A stretch of DNA of 64,000 bases from Elusimicrobiota bacterium (GCA_040757695.1 JBFLWK010000007.1:1-64000), one strand, 5' to 3'. Positions 33,757 through 42,167 are shown, counted from the first letter of the stretch. Program-made: numbers and translations. The notes: a model not told the origin generated them from the sequence alone.

Positions 33757-34084
33757 AAGAAGTGAAAAAGAATTTTTAAAAGATATCATTGAGGCTATTG
33801 AGAAAATTAAAAGTTATACAGAAAATAAAGAATATGATGAATTTCTACGGGACATGAAAACACAAGATGCAGTTGTTCGTAATATTGAAATTATCGGAGA
33901 AGCCACAAAAAATATTTCAACTGATTTTAAAAAGAAATATAAAAATATTGAATGGAAAAATATGGCAGGTATGCGAGATAAAATTATTCATTTTTATTTT
34001 GGTGTGAAATGGGAAATCGTTTGGAGTGTTATAAAAAATGAAATTCCATTGCTGAAAGAAAAAATAGAAAAAATTATTAAATAA
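33740..34084 (+). CDS. hepT: HepT-type HEPN ribonuclease toxin, second copy
   Basis: 114 residues of DUF86. RX4HXY motif is RDKIIHFY and the EIIGEATKNIS helix is typical. An AAAGGAG site precedes the start. Similar in size but clearly diverged from the copy at 13141, so the two modules are not a recent duplication. Confidence 0.87.
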   Translation: MLFMFKRSEKEFLKDIIEAIEKIKSYTENKEYDEFLRDMKTQDAVVRNIEIIGEATKNISTDFKKKYKNIEWKNMAGMRDKIIHFYFGVKWEIVWSVIKNEIPLLKEKIEKIIK

Positions 34085-34101
34085 TTTAGAAAGGAGTGGA
34101 T

Positions 34102-35073
34102 ATGCGAATAGGTAGGGATTTTACGAATTTGTTAAACACTACTTTTCTGTCAGACGATGAAAAGAGAAAACTAAAAGAAGGGACTCTCACAGTTGCGGAT
34201 ATGGACGCAAAAGTACAGATTGAATCAAAGCGGGATATTGTAAATCAGATAAATGTTGCCGCTGATGTATTGCTTGACCATGTTGAACTTGATGGCGGGA
34301 TACCCAATCCATTTTTACAGATATCGTCGTCGGCGGTACTAAAAGCAAAAAAAACTGCCTATAAAAAAAATATTACACTTTCACTTCATCTGCCCTACAC
34401 ATATATCTGTGCTGCTGTGTGTGCATTTCAAAAAGAGGACAGGGAACTTGCGGTTGGATTATTGAAACTGTATATTGATTTTGCTGCCAAACTGAACTGT
34501 ATAAATATTGTGATGCATCCCGGCAGTGTGCCGTTTTATCAGGCAGTTGGGCTGTATAGAAAACAGGTTACAGAAAACCTGTTGAAGTCGCTGAGAGACC
34601 TGGTGCCGTATACTTACAGAAAAGGGATAATGTTCCATCTTGAAAACAATACGGCGTTTGATTCTATACTTGTTGATATTGAAGAATGTCTTGAGATTCT
34701 TGAGATGATTGATTCCCGCGGTAAAACGATAAAATTTTGTTTTGATATCGGGCACTGGTTCACAAGGGCTGATGCAGGCTGCCAGGTTCCCAACCCGCCT
34801 GAAAACATTATGAATACAATCCCTGAAAAATATATCTCGCAGGTTCATCTCAACGATTATATTCCGGTTGTAAAAAAATTTCATCCGCCGTTACATTATC
34901 AATCCGGGTTTCTAAAAAAAGAGAATCTGAAAAATCTTTTTGAAGTATTCAGAAAGAAAAAAGTAGAAATTGTTGTGTTAGAAACAGCGGTTAGAGAAGT
35001 AGATGAACTTTTGAATACAAGCGAGATAATGAAAAAAGAGGCAGAATATGTAAAGGATATAATGACGACATAA
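34102..35073 (+). CDS. Sugar-phosphate isomerase/epimerase-type TIM barrel, copy 2
   Basis: 323 residues from ATG 34102 (AGGAG five bases upstream; a GTG two codons earlier is less likely). It shares with copy 1 the N-terminal GRDFTN, DHVELDGGIPNPF, LSLHLPYTY, IVMHPGSVPFYQ, FHLENNTAFDSI, FDIGHWFTRADAG, VHLNDYIP and VLETAVRE. The conserved Glu, His and Asp positions indicate a metal-dependent isomerase, epimerase or endonuclease-like active site. Followed, like copy 1, by a P-loop kinase. Confidence 0.82.
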   Translation: MRIGRDFTNLLNTTFLSDDEKRKLKEGTLTVADMDAKVQIESKRDIVNQINVAADVLLDHVELDGGIPNPFLQISSSAVLKAKKTAYKKNITLSLHLPYTYICAAVCAFQKEDRELAVGLLKLYIDFAAKLNCINIVMHPGSVPFYQAVGLYRKQVTENLLKSLRDLVPYTYRKGIMFHLENNTAFDSILVDIEECLEILEMIDSRGKTIKFCFDIGHWFTRADAGCQVPNPPENIMNTIPEKYISQVHLNDYIPVVKKFHPPLHYQSGFLKKENLKNLFEVFRKKKVEIVVLETAVREVDELLNTSEIMKKEAEYVKDIMTT

Positions 35074-35090
35074 ATTGGAATACTAAGTCA

Positions 35091-35130
35091 GATGTAGCCC
35101 CCGAATTTATTCGGGGGTGAGCGTAGCGAA
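35091..35130. repeat. TGTAGCCCCCGAATT palindromic element, intergenic copy
   Basis: CCCCCGAATTTATTCGGGGG is a near-perfect hairpin flanked by TGTAG and TGAGCG. The in-frame relative is at 31006-31037 in the paralogous kinase gene. Confidence 0.85.
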
Positions 35131-35146
35131 TGGAGGTTATGGGTTA

Positions 35147-35821
35147 ATGAAGTGCTTAAACATTTTCTTGTTAGGCAGACCAGGCTGTGGCAAATCCGAA
35201 ATTTTCAGACGGATCTCTGCCCAACTGAAAGAAGAAAAGTTTTTTGACGATTTTGTCAGGGTTGATGACTTTCCAAAATTATGGGCTATTTTTCAGGCAG
35301 ATGAAAAAACGGGCAATTGGGTACATTGTAAAAAAACAGCTGACGGCGGCTATCTGGTTACTGACGACAATGTTTGGAATGACATTCTGAAACAGGTTGA
35401 TAAAGATGTTCTCGCATTACAAAAAGATAACTGTGCAGTATTTATAGAATTCTCAAGGCAGAACTATTTTAAAGCACTAACAAATTTTTCAGAACAGGTT
35501 TTGAATAATTCAATAATCCTCTATATTGATTGCTCGTTTGAAACCTGCTGGGCAAGAAATGTAGCAAGACATAAAGCAGCACTTGCTAAAGGCACCGACG
35601 ACCATCTGGTATCCCGTGAAGAGATGGAGAAAACATATCTGTATGATGACAGAGATAGATTATTGCGAGAATCTAAAATACCGGTTTTGGTTATTGATAC
35701 TGATGTGCCGGGTATAGACCATCTTATTCCCAAAATAGACAAAGTTATGGTTGAAATAAAACAAATAATTACAAAAAATAAAATCCTGTTAATCCAGTCA
35801 AAAGAAATTTCTAATTTTTAA
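35147..35821 (+). CDS. P-loop kinase, copy 2
   Basis: 224 residues from ATG 35147, ten bases after GGAGG; a GTG at 35117 lies inside the repeat. Walker A FLLGRPGCGKSEIFRR, then FIEFSRQNYFKALTNF, ARNVARHKAALAK and DDHLVSREEMEKTY. Collinear with copy 1 but without its repeat-encoded insertion. The last eighteen residues, from about KNKILLIQSK, are encoded by AAAATCCTGTTAATCC words also present at 48388-48410, so the C-terminus is repeat-derived. An unknown small-molecule kinase associated with the preceding TIM barrel. Confidence 0.75.
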   Translation: MKCLNIFLLGRPGCGKSEIFRRISAQLKEEKFFDDFVRVDDFPKLWAIFQADEKTGNWVHCKKTADGGYLVTDDNVWNDILKQVDKDVLALQKDNCAVFIEFSRQNYFKALTNFSEQVLNNSIILYIDCSFETCWARNVARHKAALAKGTDDHLVSREEMEKTYLYDDRDRLLRESKIPVLVIDTDVPGIDHLIPKIDKVMVEIKQIITKNKILLIQSKEISNF

Positions 35822-35841
35822 TTTCCGTTCAAGGGGGGATT

Positions 35842-36492
35842 ATGAAAAAGTTTTTTGTTGGCTTGGTGTTGGCAGTTTTTTGTTGTGGGTTTCTGTTTTC
35901 TGAGAAGGAGGAAATAGATTTGTTCAAAAAAGCAAAAACACTCCAAAAAGGGAAACAGTATGAGGATGCGATTAAATCCTACAGGAATTTTCTAAAAGAA
36001 TTTCCAGAGACAAAAGAATCAGCCGATGCCCAATACAACATCGGTACTTGCTATTTGAAACTGAAACAATACGAGGAAGCATTAAAAGAATTCCAGGCGG
36101 TAATTGATAAATTTCCTGAACGAAAGAAAGCAGTTGATGCATATTTGCAGATAGGTTCTATCTATCAAAAAAAGCAAGAAAAATATGAAACAGCAATCAA
36201 AACATATCAGGAACTATTAGAAAAATATCCTGACTCAAAAAAAGCGGTCAATGCCCAGTTTGAGTTAGCAGTTTGTTATGAAAAAATAGATAATAGCAAG
36301 AAAGCGATAGAAGAATATCAGAAGGTTATAGATACCTTCCCGGATTCTAAAAAAGCAGAAAAAGCAAAAGAAAAAATCGCCAAATTAAAAGGTCAAAAAA
36401 CAAAAAAACCCAAAAAACAAGAGCCTATAAAAAAAACGAAGAAGCCGATAAAATCAGAAGAACAATTACCACCACAAGATGCTAATGAATAA
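35842..36492 (+). CDS. Secreted TPR protein (YbgF/BamD-like repeats)
   Basis: 216 residues. Residues 1-20 form a signal peptide (MKKFFVGLVLAVFCCGFLFS). Four to five TPR units follow, with the spacing of YbgF/CpoB-type repeats (YEDAIKSYRNFLKEFPETKE, YEEALKEFQAVIDKFPE, YETAIKTYQELLEKYPDSKK, AIEEYQKVIDTFPDS). A Lys/Pro-rich tail ends the protein. Probably a periplasmic scaffold; no BamD lipobox is clear, although a CC pair is in the signal region. GGGGG upstream acts as ribosome binding site. Confidence 0.85.
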   Translation: MKKFFVGLVLAVFCCGFLFSEKEEIDLFKKAKTLQKGKQYEDAIKSYRNFLKEFPETKESADAQYNIGTCYLKLKQYEEALKEFQAVIDKFPERKKAVDAYLQIGSIYQKKQEKYETAIKTYQELLEKYPDSKKAVNAQFELAVCYEKIDNSKKAIEEYQKVIDTFPDSKKAEKAKEKIAKLKGQKTKKPKKQEPIKKTKKPIKSEEQLPPQDANE

Positions 36493-36502
36493 ATATCGCT
36501 AA

Positions 36503-37561
36503 ATGGATATAAAAGAATTGCTTAAGAAAATACCGAAAGTTGACCTGCACTGTCATCTTGATGGCTCTGTAAGGGCTGAAACAATTTTAGAACTTGCCAA
36601 AAAACAGAATATAAAATTGCCAACTCCAAATCCTGACGAACTCAAAAAATATGTTCAGGTTTCCAAAAACTGTCGGTCTCTTGCTGAATTTCTGAAGGTC
36701 TTTAATTTTTTTTATCCGCTATTAAAAAACCCGGAAGCGGTTGAAAAGATTGCCTATCAGTTATGTGAAGATTGTAAAGCAGAAAATATAAAATACTTTG
36801 AAACCAGGTTTGCGCCTGCACTTCAGTCAACAGCAGATTTTCCAATGGACGAGGTTGTAAAAAAAGCATTATTCGGCTTACAGCAGGGTTCAAGAGATTT
36901 CAAGATAAAAGCAAACGCAATACTGTGTTGCTATCGGATGATTACAGACGACGAAAACTGGCAGACGGTTGAACTTGCCAGAAAATATTCAGATAAAGGT
37001 GTTGTCGGAGTTGACCTTGCGGGTGATGAGGTAAATTATCCAACTGAAAAGTTTATCAAATTTCTTAAAAAAGCAAAAAGTTACAAAATACCGCTTACCT
37101 GTCATATTGGTGAAACACCGATGGGGAGTGGGATGAAAAAAATTTTTGATATACCAGTTGACAGAATAGGTCACGGGGTTCATCTTTCTAAAAGCAGCGA
37201 GAAACTTATTGATATAGTTAAAGAAAAAAAAATACCAATTGAAATGTGTATTACATCAAATATCCAGACGCAGGTTGTAGAAAGTTTAGAAGCACATCCA
37301 ATCAAAGAGTTTTACAATCAGGGCTTAAAAGTAACGGTGAATACTGACGATAGGTCGGTAAGCGGGATTGATTTAACACATGAATATGATATATTAGTTA
37401 ATCATCTCGGGTTTGAATTAGATGATTTAGTCAAAATCATATTTAATGGTGTTGATGCAGCATTTCTGCCGGAGCAGGACAAAAAAAATCTGGCACTTTT
37501 AATAAAGAAGGAGATAAACACAATTATTTATGGAACAGCAAAAATTCAAACGGCACAGTGA
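36503..37561 (+). CDS. add: Adenosine deaminase
   Basis: 352 residues. Converts (deoxy)adenosine to (deoxy)inosine. Zinc ligands and catalysis: KVDLHCHLDGSV (HxH), TCHIGE, DRIGHGVHL, and VNTDDRSVSG, all in the order of the adenosine/AMP deaminase family. Its product is the substrate of the purine-nucleoside phosphorylase at 24777. The gene overlaps the next by 32 bases. No strong SD is visible. Confidence 0.93.
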   Translation: MDIKELLKKIPKVDLHCHLDGSVRAETILELAKKQNIKLPTPNPDELKKYVQVSKNCRSLAEFLKVFNFFYPLLKNPEAVEKIAYQLCEDCKAENIKYFETRFAPALQSTADFPMDEVVKKALFGLQQGSRDFKIKANAILCCYRMITDDENWQTVELARKYSDKGVVGVDLAGDEVNYPTEKFIKFLKKAKSYKIPLTCHIGETPMGSGMKKIFDIPVDRIGHGVHLSKSSEKLIDIVKEKKIPIEMCITSNIQTQVVESLEAHPIKEFYNQGLKVTVNTDDRSVSGIDLTHEYDILVNHLGFELDDLVKIIFNGVDAAFLPEQDKKNLALLIKKEINTIIYGTAKIQTAQ

Positions 37562-38729
37562 GACACGGGATTTATTAAGAAAACTGGTTAATACATATGG
37601 GCTTGAAAAATTAGGCAAGATTATAGAAGATGACAATTCAGTTCTTTTTACAAAGGATGTTTATATTTCATTGCATAGTATTGTTGAAACAACACTTGCT
37701 AATGAAGACACACTGAAAGCGATGCGGTTAGCACGAAACATCTATGATATTCCTGTTTTTATAGTAAATTCCCGTCGTGGAATTTTTCGGATAAGAAACA
37801 AACCGAGTTTAGAGAAAGCGATTGAGACACTAAAAAATTTTTCTAACTGTTTCAGATTAAGTCCTTACAGTATTCTGAATACCTTTTTAGCAATTGTAGA
37901 ATCGCAAGTTACCGGTTTTGATTTACAGAAATTATACCAAACCGGTATTCAGCATATAGAATCATTCATTCAACACGCTTCAAAAAACAATCCGAACTGG
38001 GTCAACCAACCGCTTACAAACAAAAAGCCGGTTTTAATAATACCAATCGGTGCGGCTGGCAGTGGCAAGTCCACTTTCTATAAAGAACTGTCAAAAATAG
38101 AAAATGTTATAAATATCTCCTGTGACAATATCAGGTATTTGTTGTTTAAAGAGTTCGGTCCATGTTTTGCACCGTGGGAAAGTTGTCTTTCTTGGTGGCT
38201 CGTAAATCAACTTACAGATAGTTATATTAACAAAGGATACAGTATTTTTTATAATGGTGTCAACACGGATATAGAATACAGAACGCCGATGACAATGGAA
38301 CTCACAGATACGCTGTATGCTGGGATACCTTACAATCTAAAACTCGTTTATTTTGAACCGCCTGTAAAACTAACCGATGAGGAATTGGAAAAACTGAAAG
38401 AAATAGATTTATGGACGCTGCCGATTGACAAAGTAGAACTTCATTCCTTACCGCCAAATGTCGCAAAAATTATACAACTTATCAAAGATAATTTTCAGCG
38501 AACATTTAACAGAACCAAAGAAATTTCAGAAGGCAAAAAAGAACAAAACCCGTTTGATGTTCTCTACTCGGTACCTGCTGCAATTATCAAACTTTTTGTA
38601 GAGCAATCGTTTAATGTTCCTAAAGGCATGAATGTGCTCACAATCCCGCGGAAAGAAATAAAAAACAAGTCAGAACGTAGTTTATTTTATTATAAATACG
38701 CCCAATCGGCTTTAGAATCAGAAACTTGA
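37530..38729 (+). CDS. P-loop kinase of AAA_33/zeta-like type with N-terminal domain
   Basis: 399 residues. A 160-residue N-terminal domain without recognisable motifs precedes Walker A PIGAAGSGKSTFYKEL (near residue 178) and an ISCDNIRYLLFKEFG segment, in which the D-x-R pair resembles AAA_33 and polynucleotide-kinase-like enzymes. NGVNTDIEYRTP follows where the family has its lid and arginine regions. The substrate is unknown. Overlap with add suggests a link with nucleoside metabolism. The stop codon lies within the -35 region of the next promoter. Confidence 0.65.
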   Translation: MEQQKFKRHSETRDLLRKLVNTYGLEKLGKIIEDDNSVLFTKDVYISLHSIVETTLANEDTLKAMRLARNIYDIPVFIVNSRRGIFRIRNKPSLEKAIETLKNFSNCFRLSPYSILNTFLAIVESQVTGFDLQKLYQTGIQHIESFIQHASKNNPNWVNQPLTNKKPVLIIPIGAAGSGKSTFYKELSKIENVINISCDNIRYLLFKEFGPCFAPWESCLSWWLVNQLTDSYINKGYSIFYNGVNTDIEYRTPMTMELTDTLYAGIPYNLKLVYFEPPVKLTDEELEKLKEIDLWTLPIDKVELHSLPPNVAKIIQLIKDNFQRTFNRTKEISEGKKEQNPFDVLYSVPAAIIKLFVEQSFNVPKGMNVLTIPRKEIKNKSERSLFYYKYAQSALESET

Positions 38730-38754
38730 CAAATCTAAAAAATTCTTGTAAAAT
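38726..38754 (+). promoter_or_regulatory. Sigma-70 promoter of the cpa/tad operon
   Basis: TTGACA at 38726-38731, a 17-base spacer and TAAAAT at 38749-38754. It is the only strong forward promoter seen in this part of the window and starts a leader of about 200 nt before cpaB. Confidence 0.75.
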
Positions 38755-38793
38755 AAAAATAGGAACATAAAAACAGCGAGCCAGAGAGACAGA

Positions 38794-38910
38794 ATGCCGA
38801 ATGGACAACAGGTTCCGGTGGGGATCTATAACATTGGGATTCCCATACAAAATGTAAGCAAATGCTTACATTTAAAATACCACGTAAATTGCTGCGGGGA
38901 GTTTCATTGA
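38794..38910 (+). other. Leader region with small open frame
   Basis: Between the promoter and cpaB, a 38-codon frame starts MPNGQQVPVGIYNIGIPIQ and then runs through the palindrome at 38850-38873. A seven-pair hairpin can form between GGGGATC and GATTCCC (about 38818-38842). It may be a leader peptide, a structured RNA or a gene remnant. The consensus of c-di-GMP (GEMM) riboswitches is not present. No function assigned. Confidence 0.3.
38850..38873. repeat. Palindrome containing TGTAAGCAAATGCTTACA
   Basis: Eleven-base arms around AA; second copy of the palindrome that ends the gene at 25595. Confidence 0.88.
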
Positions 38911-38963
38911 AATTTCGGATTTCAGATTTAGGATTTAGAATTTGCCGTTAATGGAGGTGTTGA

Positions 38964-39716
38964 ATGAAGAGCAAAAGAATAATTTTGATTGCAGTCATTT
39001 TAGGACTTTTTGCTGTTATTTTATCGTTCGGGCTGATTCGTTCACTGGAGCAGAAATACCGTTATGGCGCCCAGATGACCGAGGTGCTTGTTGCAAGAGG
39101 CTATATTGCCGAAGGAACGCTTCTCAAGGACTATATGGTTGATACTATCAAAGTGCCTGCTGCCTACAAAATGCCAAAAGCACTTGAATCGGTCTCGCAA
39201 CTTGTGAATGAAGACGGCATGAACATCTATGCGACCGCAGTACCTATTGAACAAGGTGAGCAGGTCGTTACTACTAAACTATTAACACCCGGCAAAGATA
39301 CGGGGCTTGCTATAGTGATTCCCGAAGGCAAACGGGCTGTATCCGTTTCGGTAGATGTTGCCAGTGGCGTTGCAGAATTGATAAAACCCGGCAACTATGT
39401 AGATGTTTTATGCACATTAGACGAGCAGGAAAAAGCGGTAACAGTTCTGCAAAATGTACTTGTGCTTGCGTATAAACAAAATATTATCGGTGCGGCATCT
39501 ACCAGAACACAAACATCCGTAGGGTTCACAGGTGGTGATATATCAACACCGACGGAAGATGTACTGCCTACGGTAACACTTGCGGTAACACCTTTTGAGG
39601 CACAGGCGCTTGTCTTAGCTGCTGAGAAAGGTGTTTTGCGGTTAGCACTTCGCGGCTTAAATGACCACACAGTTGTTAATTTAGGTGCGACTACAGTGGG
39701 CGTATTTTCAAAATAA
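38964..39716 (+). CDS. cpaB: Flp pilus assembly protein CpaB/RcpC
   Basis: 250 residues: one N-terminal membrane helix (about 5-25), a SAF domain (VLVARGYIAEGTLL, with an IKVPAAYKMP segment) and the RcpC/CpaB C-terminal domain (GKRAVSVSVDVASGVAELIK, PGNYVDVLCTLDE, VTLAVTPFEAQALVLAAEKG). CpaB links the secretin to the inner-membrane Tad machinery in the periplasm. A TGGAGGTG site precedes the ATG. First gene of the Tad-like operon. Confidence 0.92.
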   Translation: MKSKRIILIAVILGLFAVILSFGLIRSLEQKYRYGAQMTEVLVARGYIAEGTLLKDYMVDTIKVPAAYKMPKALESVSQLVNEDGMNIYATAVPIEQGEQVVTTKLLTPGKDTGLAIVIPEGKRAVSVSVDVASGVAELIKPGNYVDVLCTLDEQEKAVTVLQNVLVLAYKQNIIGAASTRTQTSVGFTGGDISTPTEDVLPTVTLAVTPFEAQALVLAAEKGVLRLALRGLNDHTVVNLGATTVGVFSK

Positions 39717-39873
39717 GGCAATTAAAAATGCAAAATGAAAAATTAAAAATTGATATTGATAAAAGAACTTATAAATTTGCATTAGATGTTATTAAATTTA
39801 AAAAGATACTTGGCAAAATAGTTAAAACATCCAAAGGTATTTAATTTTTAATTTTTAATTTTTAATTGATTTT
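39717..39873. repeat. AATTAAAAAT-type inverted repeat unit around a gene fragment
   Basis: Left end GGCAATTAAAAAT and right end ATTTTTAATTGATTTT are complementary for about eleven bases and enclose the four-helix-bundle fragment at 39728-39844. The same termini flank the fragment-free units at 49688-49769 and 55456-55527. The right end abuts the ATG of the next gene. Confidence 0.8.
39728..39844 (+). pseudogene. Four-helix-bundle (S23/IVS) protein fragment
   Basis: 38 codons; residues IDIDKRTYKFALDVIKF, then KKILGKIVKTSKGI, resemble the first and an inner helix of the four-helix-bundle proteins first known from 23S rRNA intervening sequences (about 115-120 residues when complete). The middle is missing. 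It lies wholly inside the inverted-repeat unit. Confidence 0.5.
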
Positions 39874-42012
39874 ATGGGCAAAGTAATTGCTGTGATGGGT
39901 TCTAAAGGCGGTGTTGGACAGACACTGGTTGCGATAAATGTTGCGATTGCGTTAAAATCACAGACAAAAAAACGGGTTGCACTGGTTGATTTTAATTTTG
40001 CAATGGCAGGCGAGATTGCACTACTGTTGGCTGTTCCACAGACGAAATCACTGCTGGATTTGTTGCCTGTTATTGATAAACTATCTGCCCAGATGCTGAA
40101 GGGCTATGTGGTAGAACATTCTTCCGGGATTGATTTCCTGGCTGCGGTTGCTGAATCAACCGATGCTACAAAAATACTGCCGCGTTATGCTGAAAAAACA
40201 ATCAATTTTTTTGCGACCGTCTATGACTATGTAATAGTTAATATAGGCCGTAGTTTTACAGAGTTACAAATCGCAATTTTAGACAATGTTGATATAGTTG
40301 TTCTGGTTACTACACCTGAACTTGCAGCACTCTATCATACCAAAAAAGTCTGGCAACAGTTTTTGATAAATCACTATCCAACACAGATGTTAAAAATTGT
40401 ATTAAACAAAGCAGATATCGCTGGTGGGTTAAGTGTTGACCAAATCACCGAGTATCTCAAACAGCGCCCGACATGGCTTATCCCGTTTGACCCGGATACC
40501 GCAGTGCTTTCTATAAACCGAGGGGTTCCTGCTGTGACAGCATCAAGCCGGTCTGGTTTTTCTAAAGGTGTATTTTCAATAGTCAGTACTATTGTTGAAG
40601 AAACCAATTCTGCCGAACAAGGTGCTGGGTTATTTGTCGGGTTAAAAATTGCGATGGAACAGGCGCGAAAAGAACACCGACTGACCCGCAAAGAAAAAGA
40701 AATAGAAATTACAAAAACTACCACTTCTGCACTTCTGCCACCATCAGAAGAAGTCAAAATGCGGGTTTATAACAAACTTGTTGAAGAAATGAAAGAACGA
40801 AGGATTGAACTCGCACCGAGCGGTGATAAACAGAAACAGATAGAAACCAGACAGATTGTTCAGGAAGCAATAGAACGAATCCTCAATACAGAAGGCGAAA
40901 AACTTACCGCACGAGTTGACAGGGTTCGGCTTGTGATGGAGGTTTTAGACCAGGCGTTAGGTTTAGGTCCACTTGAAGATTTTTTGAGAGACCCGACAAT
41001 CACAGAAGTAATGGTCAACGGTCGGGATAGAATCTATGTAGAACGTGCAGGCAAGATATTTTTGACCACTAAAAAATTTACAACAGACCAGCAACTGATG
41101 AATGTGATAGAACGAATTGTTACACCATTAGGCAGACGAATTGATGAATCCTCACCACTTGTAGATGCACGGCTGAAAGACGGCTCCCGTGTGAATGCCA
41201 CTATTCCGCCATTATCACTTGTAGGACCCTGCCTTACAATTCGCAAGTTTTCTAAAGAACGGCTCACATTCAAAGATTTATTAAATTTTGGTTCACTTAC
41301 GCCGGAAATGATTGAGTTTTTGAGAATCTGTGTTCAGTTAAGAAAAAATATAATTATATCCGGCGGTACCGGTAGTGGCAAAACAACACTGCTGAATATT
41401 TTTTCCAGTTTTATTCCATCAACAGAACGGATTGTAACAATTGAAGATGCGGCTGAATTACAACTTCCACAGGAACACTGGGTTCGGCTTGAATCCAGAC
41501 CGCCTAATATTGAAGGTGCAGGCGAGATAACTATCAGACGGCTTGTGATAAATGCGCTCCGTATGCGACCTGATAGAATCGTTGTTGGTGAATGCCGTGG
41601 TGGCGAGGCGTTAGATATGCTTCAGGCAATGAATACCGGGCACGATGGCTCGTTAACGACTATCCACGCGAACTCCCCACGGGACTGTCTGTCACGGTTA
41701 GAAACACTTGTATTAATGGCGGGAATGGATTTACCAACCTCAGCAATCAGAAGCCAGGTTGCATCTGCAATCAATGTAATTGTTCAGATAGCAAGATTTG
41801 CCGACGGAACACGAAAAATTACACATATCACTGAAATAACAGGAACCGAACGGGATACAATTACGCTTGCTGATATTTTTGTGTATAAACAAACAGAAAT
41901 TGATACTACAGGTCGTGTGCTTGGCGAGTTCAACACAACAGGTGTTATCCCATCATTCATCAGTGAAGTAAAATCACACGGGCTTACATTTGATATGGGG
42001 ATATTCAGATAA
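39874..42012 (+). CDS. cpaF: CpaE-like MinD domain fused to CpaF/TadA secretion ATPase
   Basis: 712 residues. Residues 1-245 are a MinD/ParA-like CpaE domain with VMGSKGGVGQTLVAINVA; the signature lysine is kept but the Walker A lysine is Q. Residues about 290-712 are CpaF/TadA: LTFKDLLNFGSL, Walker A ISGGTGSGKTTLLN, TIEDAAELQLPQ, Walker B DRIVVGECRGGEALDMLQAM, and the His box NTGHDGSLTTIHANSPRD. CpaE and CpaF are usually separate neighbouring genes. The ATPase powers Tad pilus assembly or secretion. No SD is present because a repeat ends at the ATG. Confidence 0.93.
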   Translation: MGKVIAVMGSKGGVGQTLVAINVAIALKSQTKKRVALVDFNFAMAGEIALLLAVPQTKSLLDLLPVIDKLSAQMLKGYVVEHSSGIDFLAAVAESTDATKILPRYAEKTINFFATVYDYVIVNIGRSFTELQIAILDNVDIVVLVTTPELAALYHTKKVWQQFLINHYPTQMLKIVLNKADIAGGLSVDQITEYLKQRPTWLIPFDPDTAVLSINRGVPAVTASSRSGFSKGVFSIVSTIVEETNSAEQGAGLFVGLKIAMEQARKEHRLTRKEKEIEITKTTTSALLPPSEEVKMRVYNKLVEEMKERRIELAPSGDKQKQIETRQIVQEAIERILNTEGEKLTARVDRVRLVMEVLDQALGLGPLEDFLRDPTITEVMVNGRDRIYVERAGKIFLTTKKFTTDQQLMNVIERIVTPLGRRIDESSPLVDARLKDGSRVNATIPPLSLVGPCLTIRKFSKERLTFKDLLNFGSLTPEMIEFLRICVQLRKNIIISGGTGSGKTTLLNIFSSFIPSTERIVTIEDAAELQLPQEHWVRLESRPPNIEGAGEITIRRLVINALRMRPDRIVVGECRGGEALDMLQAMNTGHDGSLTTIHANSPRDCLSRLETLVLMAGMDLPTSAIRSQVASAINVIVQIARFADGTRKITHITEITGTERDTITLADIFVYKQTEIDTTGRVLGEFNTTGVIPSFISEVKSHGLTFDMGIFR

Positions 42013-42016
42013 TATC

Positions 42017-42102
42017 GCGAATAACAACTCCCGAATATCTCCCGAATACCAACCCGAATACAACCGAATACTTATTCGGGAACATTCGTGATGATATTCG
42101 TG
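42017..42102. repeat. CGAATA-type inverted repeat, opposite orientation
   Basis: CGCGAATAACAACTCCCGAA, then ACCCGAATACAACCGAATA and TTATTCGGG, is close to the reverse complement of the units at 2702 and 11141. Confidence 0.8.
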
Positions 42103-42124
42103 ATGTGTTATTTGTGATTTTCAA

Positions 42125-42152
42125 TTGACAATTATAATTTTTTTGTTAAAAT
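42125..42152 (+). promoter_or_regulatory. Probable sigma-70 promoter of the lipoprotein gene
   Basis: TTGACA at 42125-42130 and TAAAAT at 42147-42152 with a 16-base spacer; AAAGGGA ribosome binding site follows before the ATG at 42168. Confidence 0.6.
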
Positions 42153-42167
42153 AGTTAAAGGGAAACT

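Noticed and set aside
38755-38963. c-di-GMP (GEMM) riboswitch before the Tad operon
   Set aside because: The conserved GCAAAGCC and GGTAGCCGG-type segments of the class are absent.
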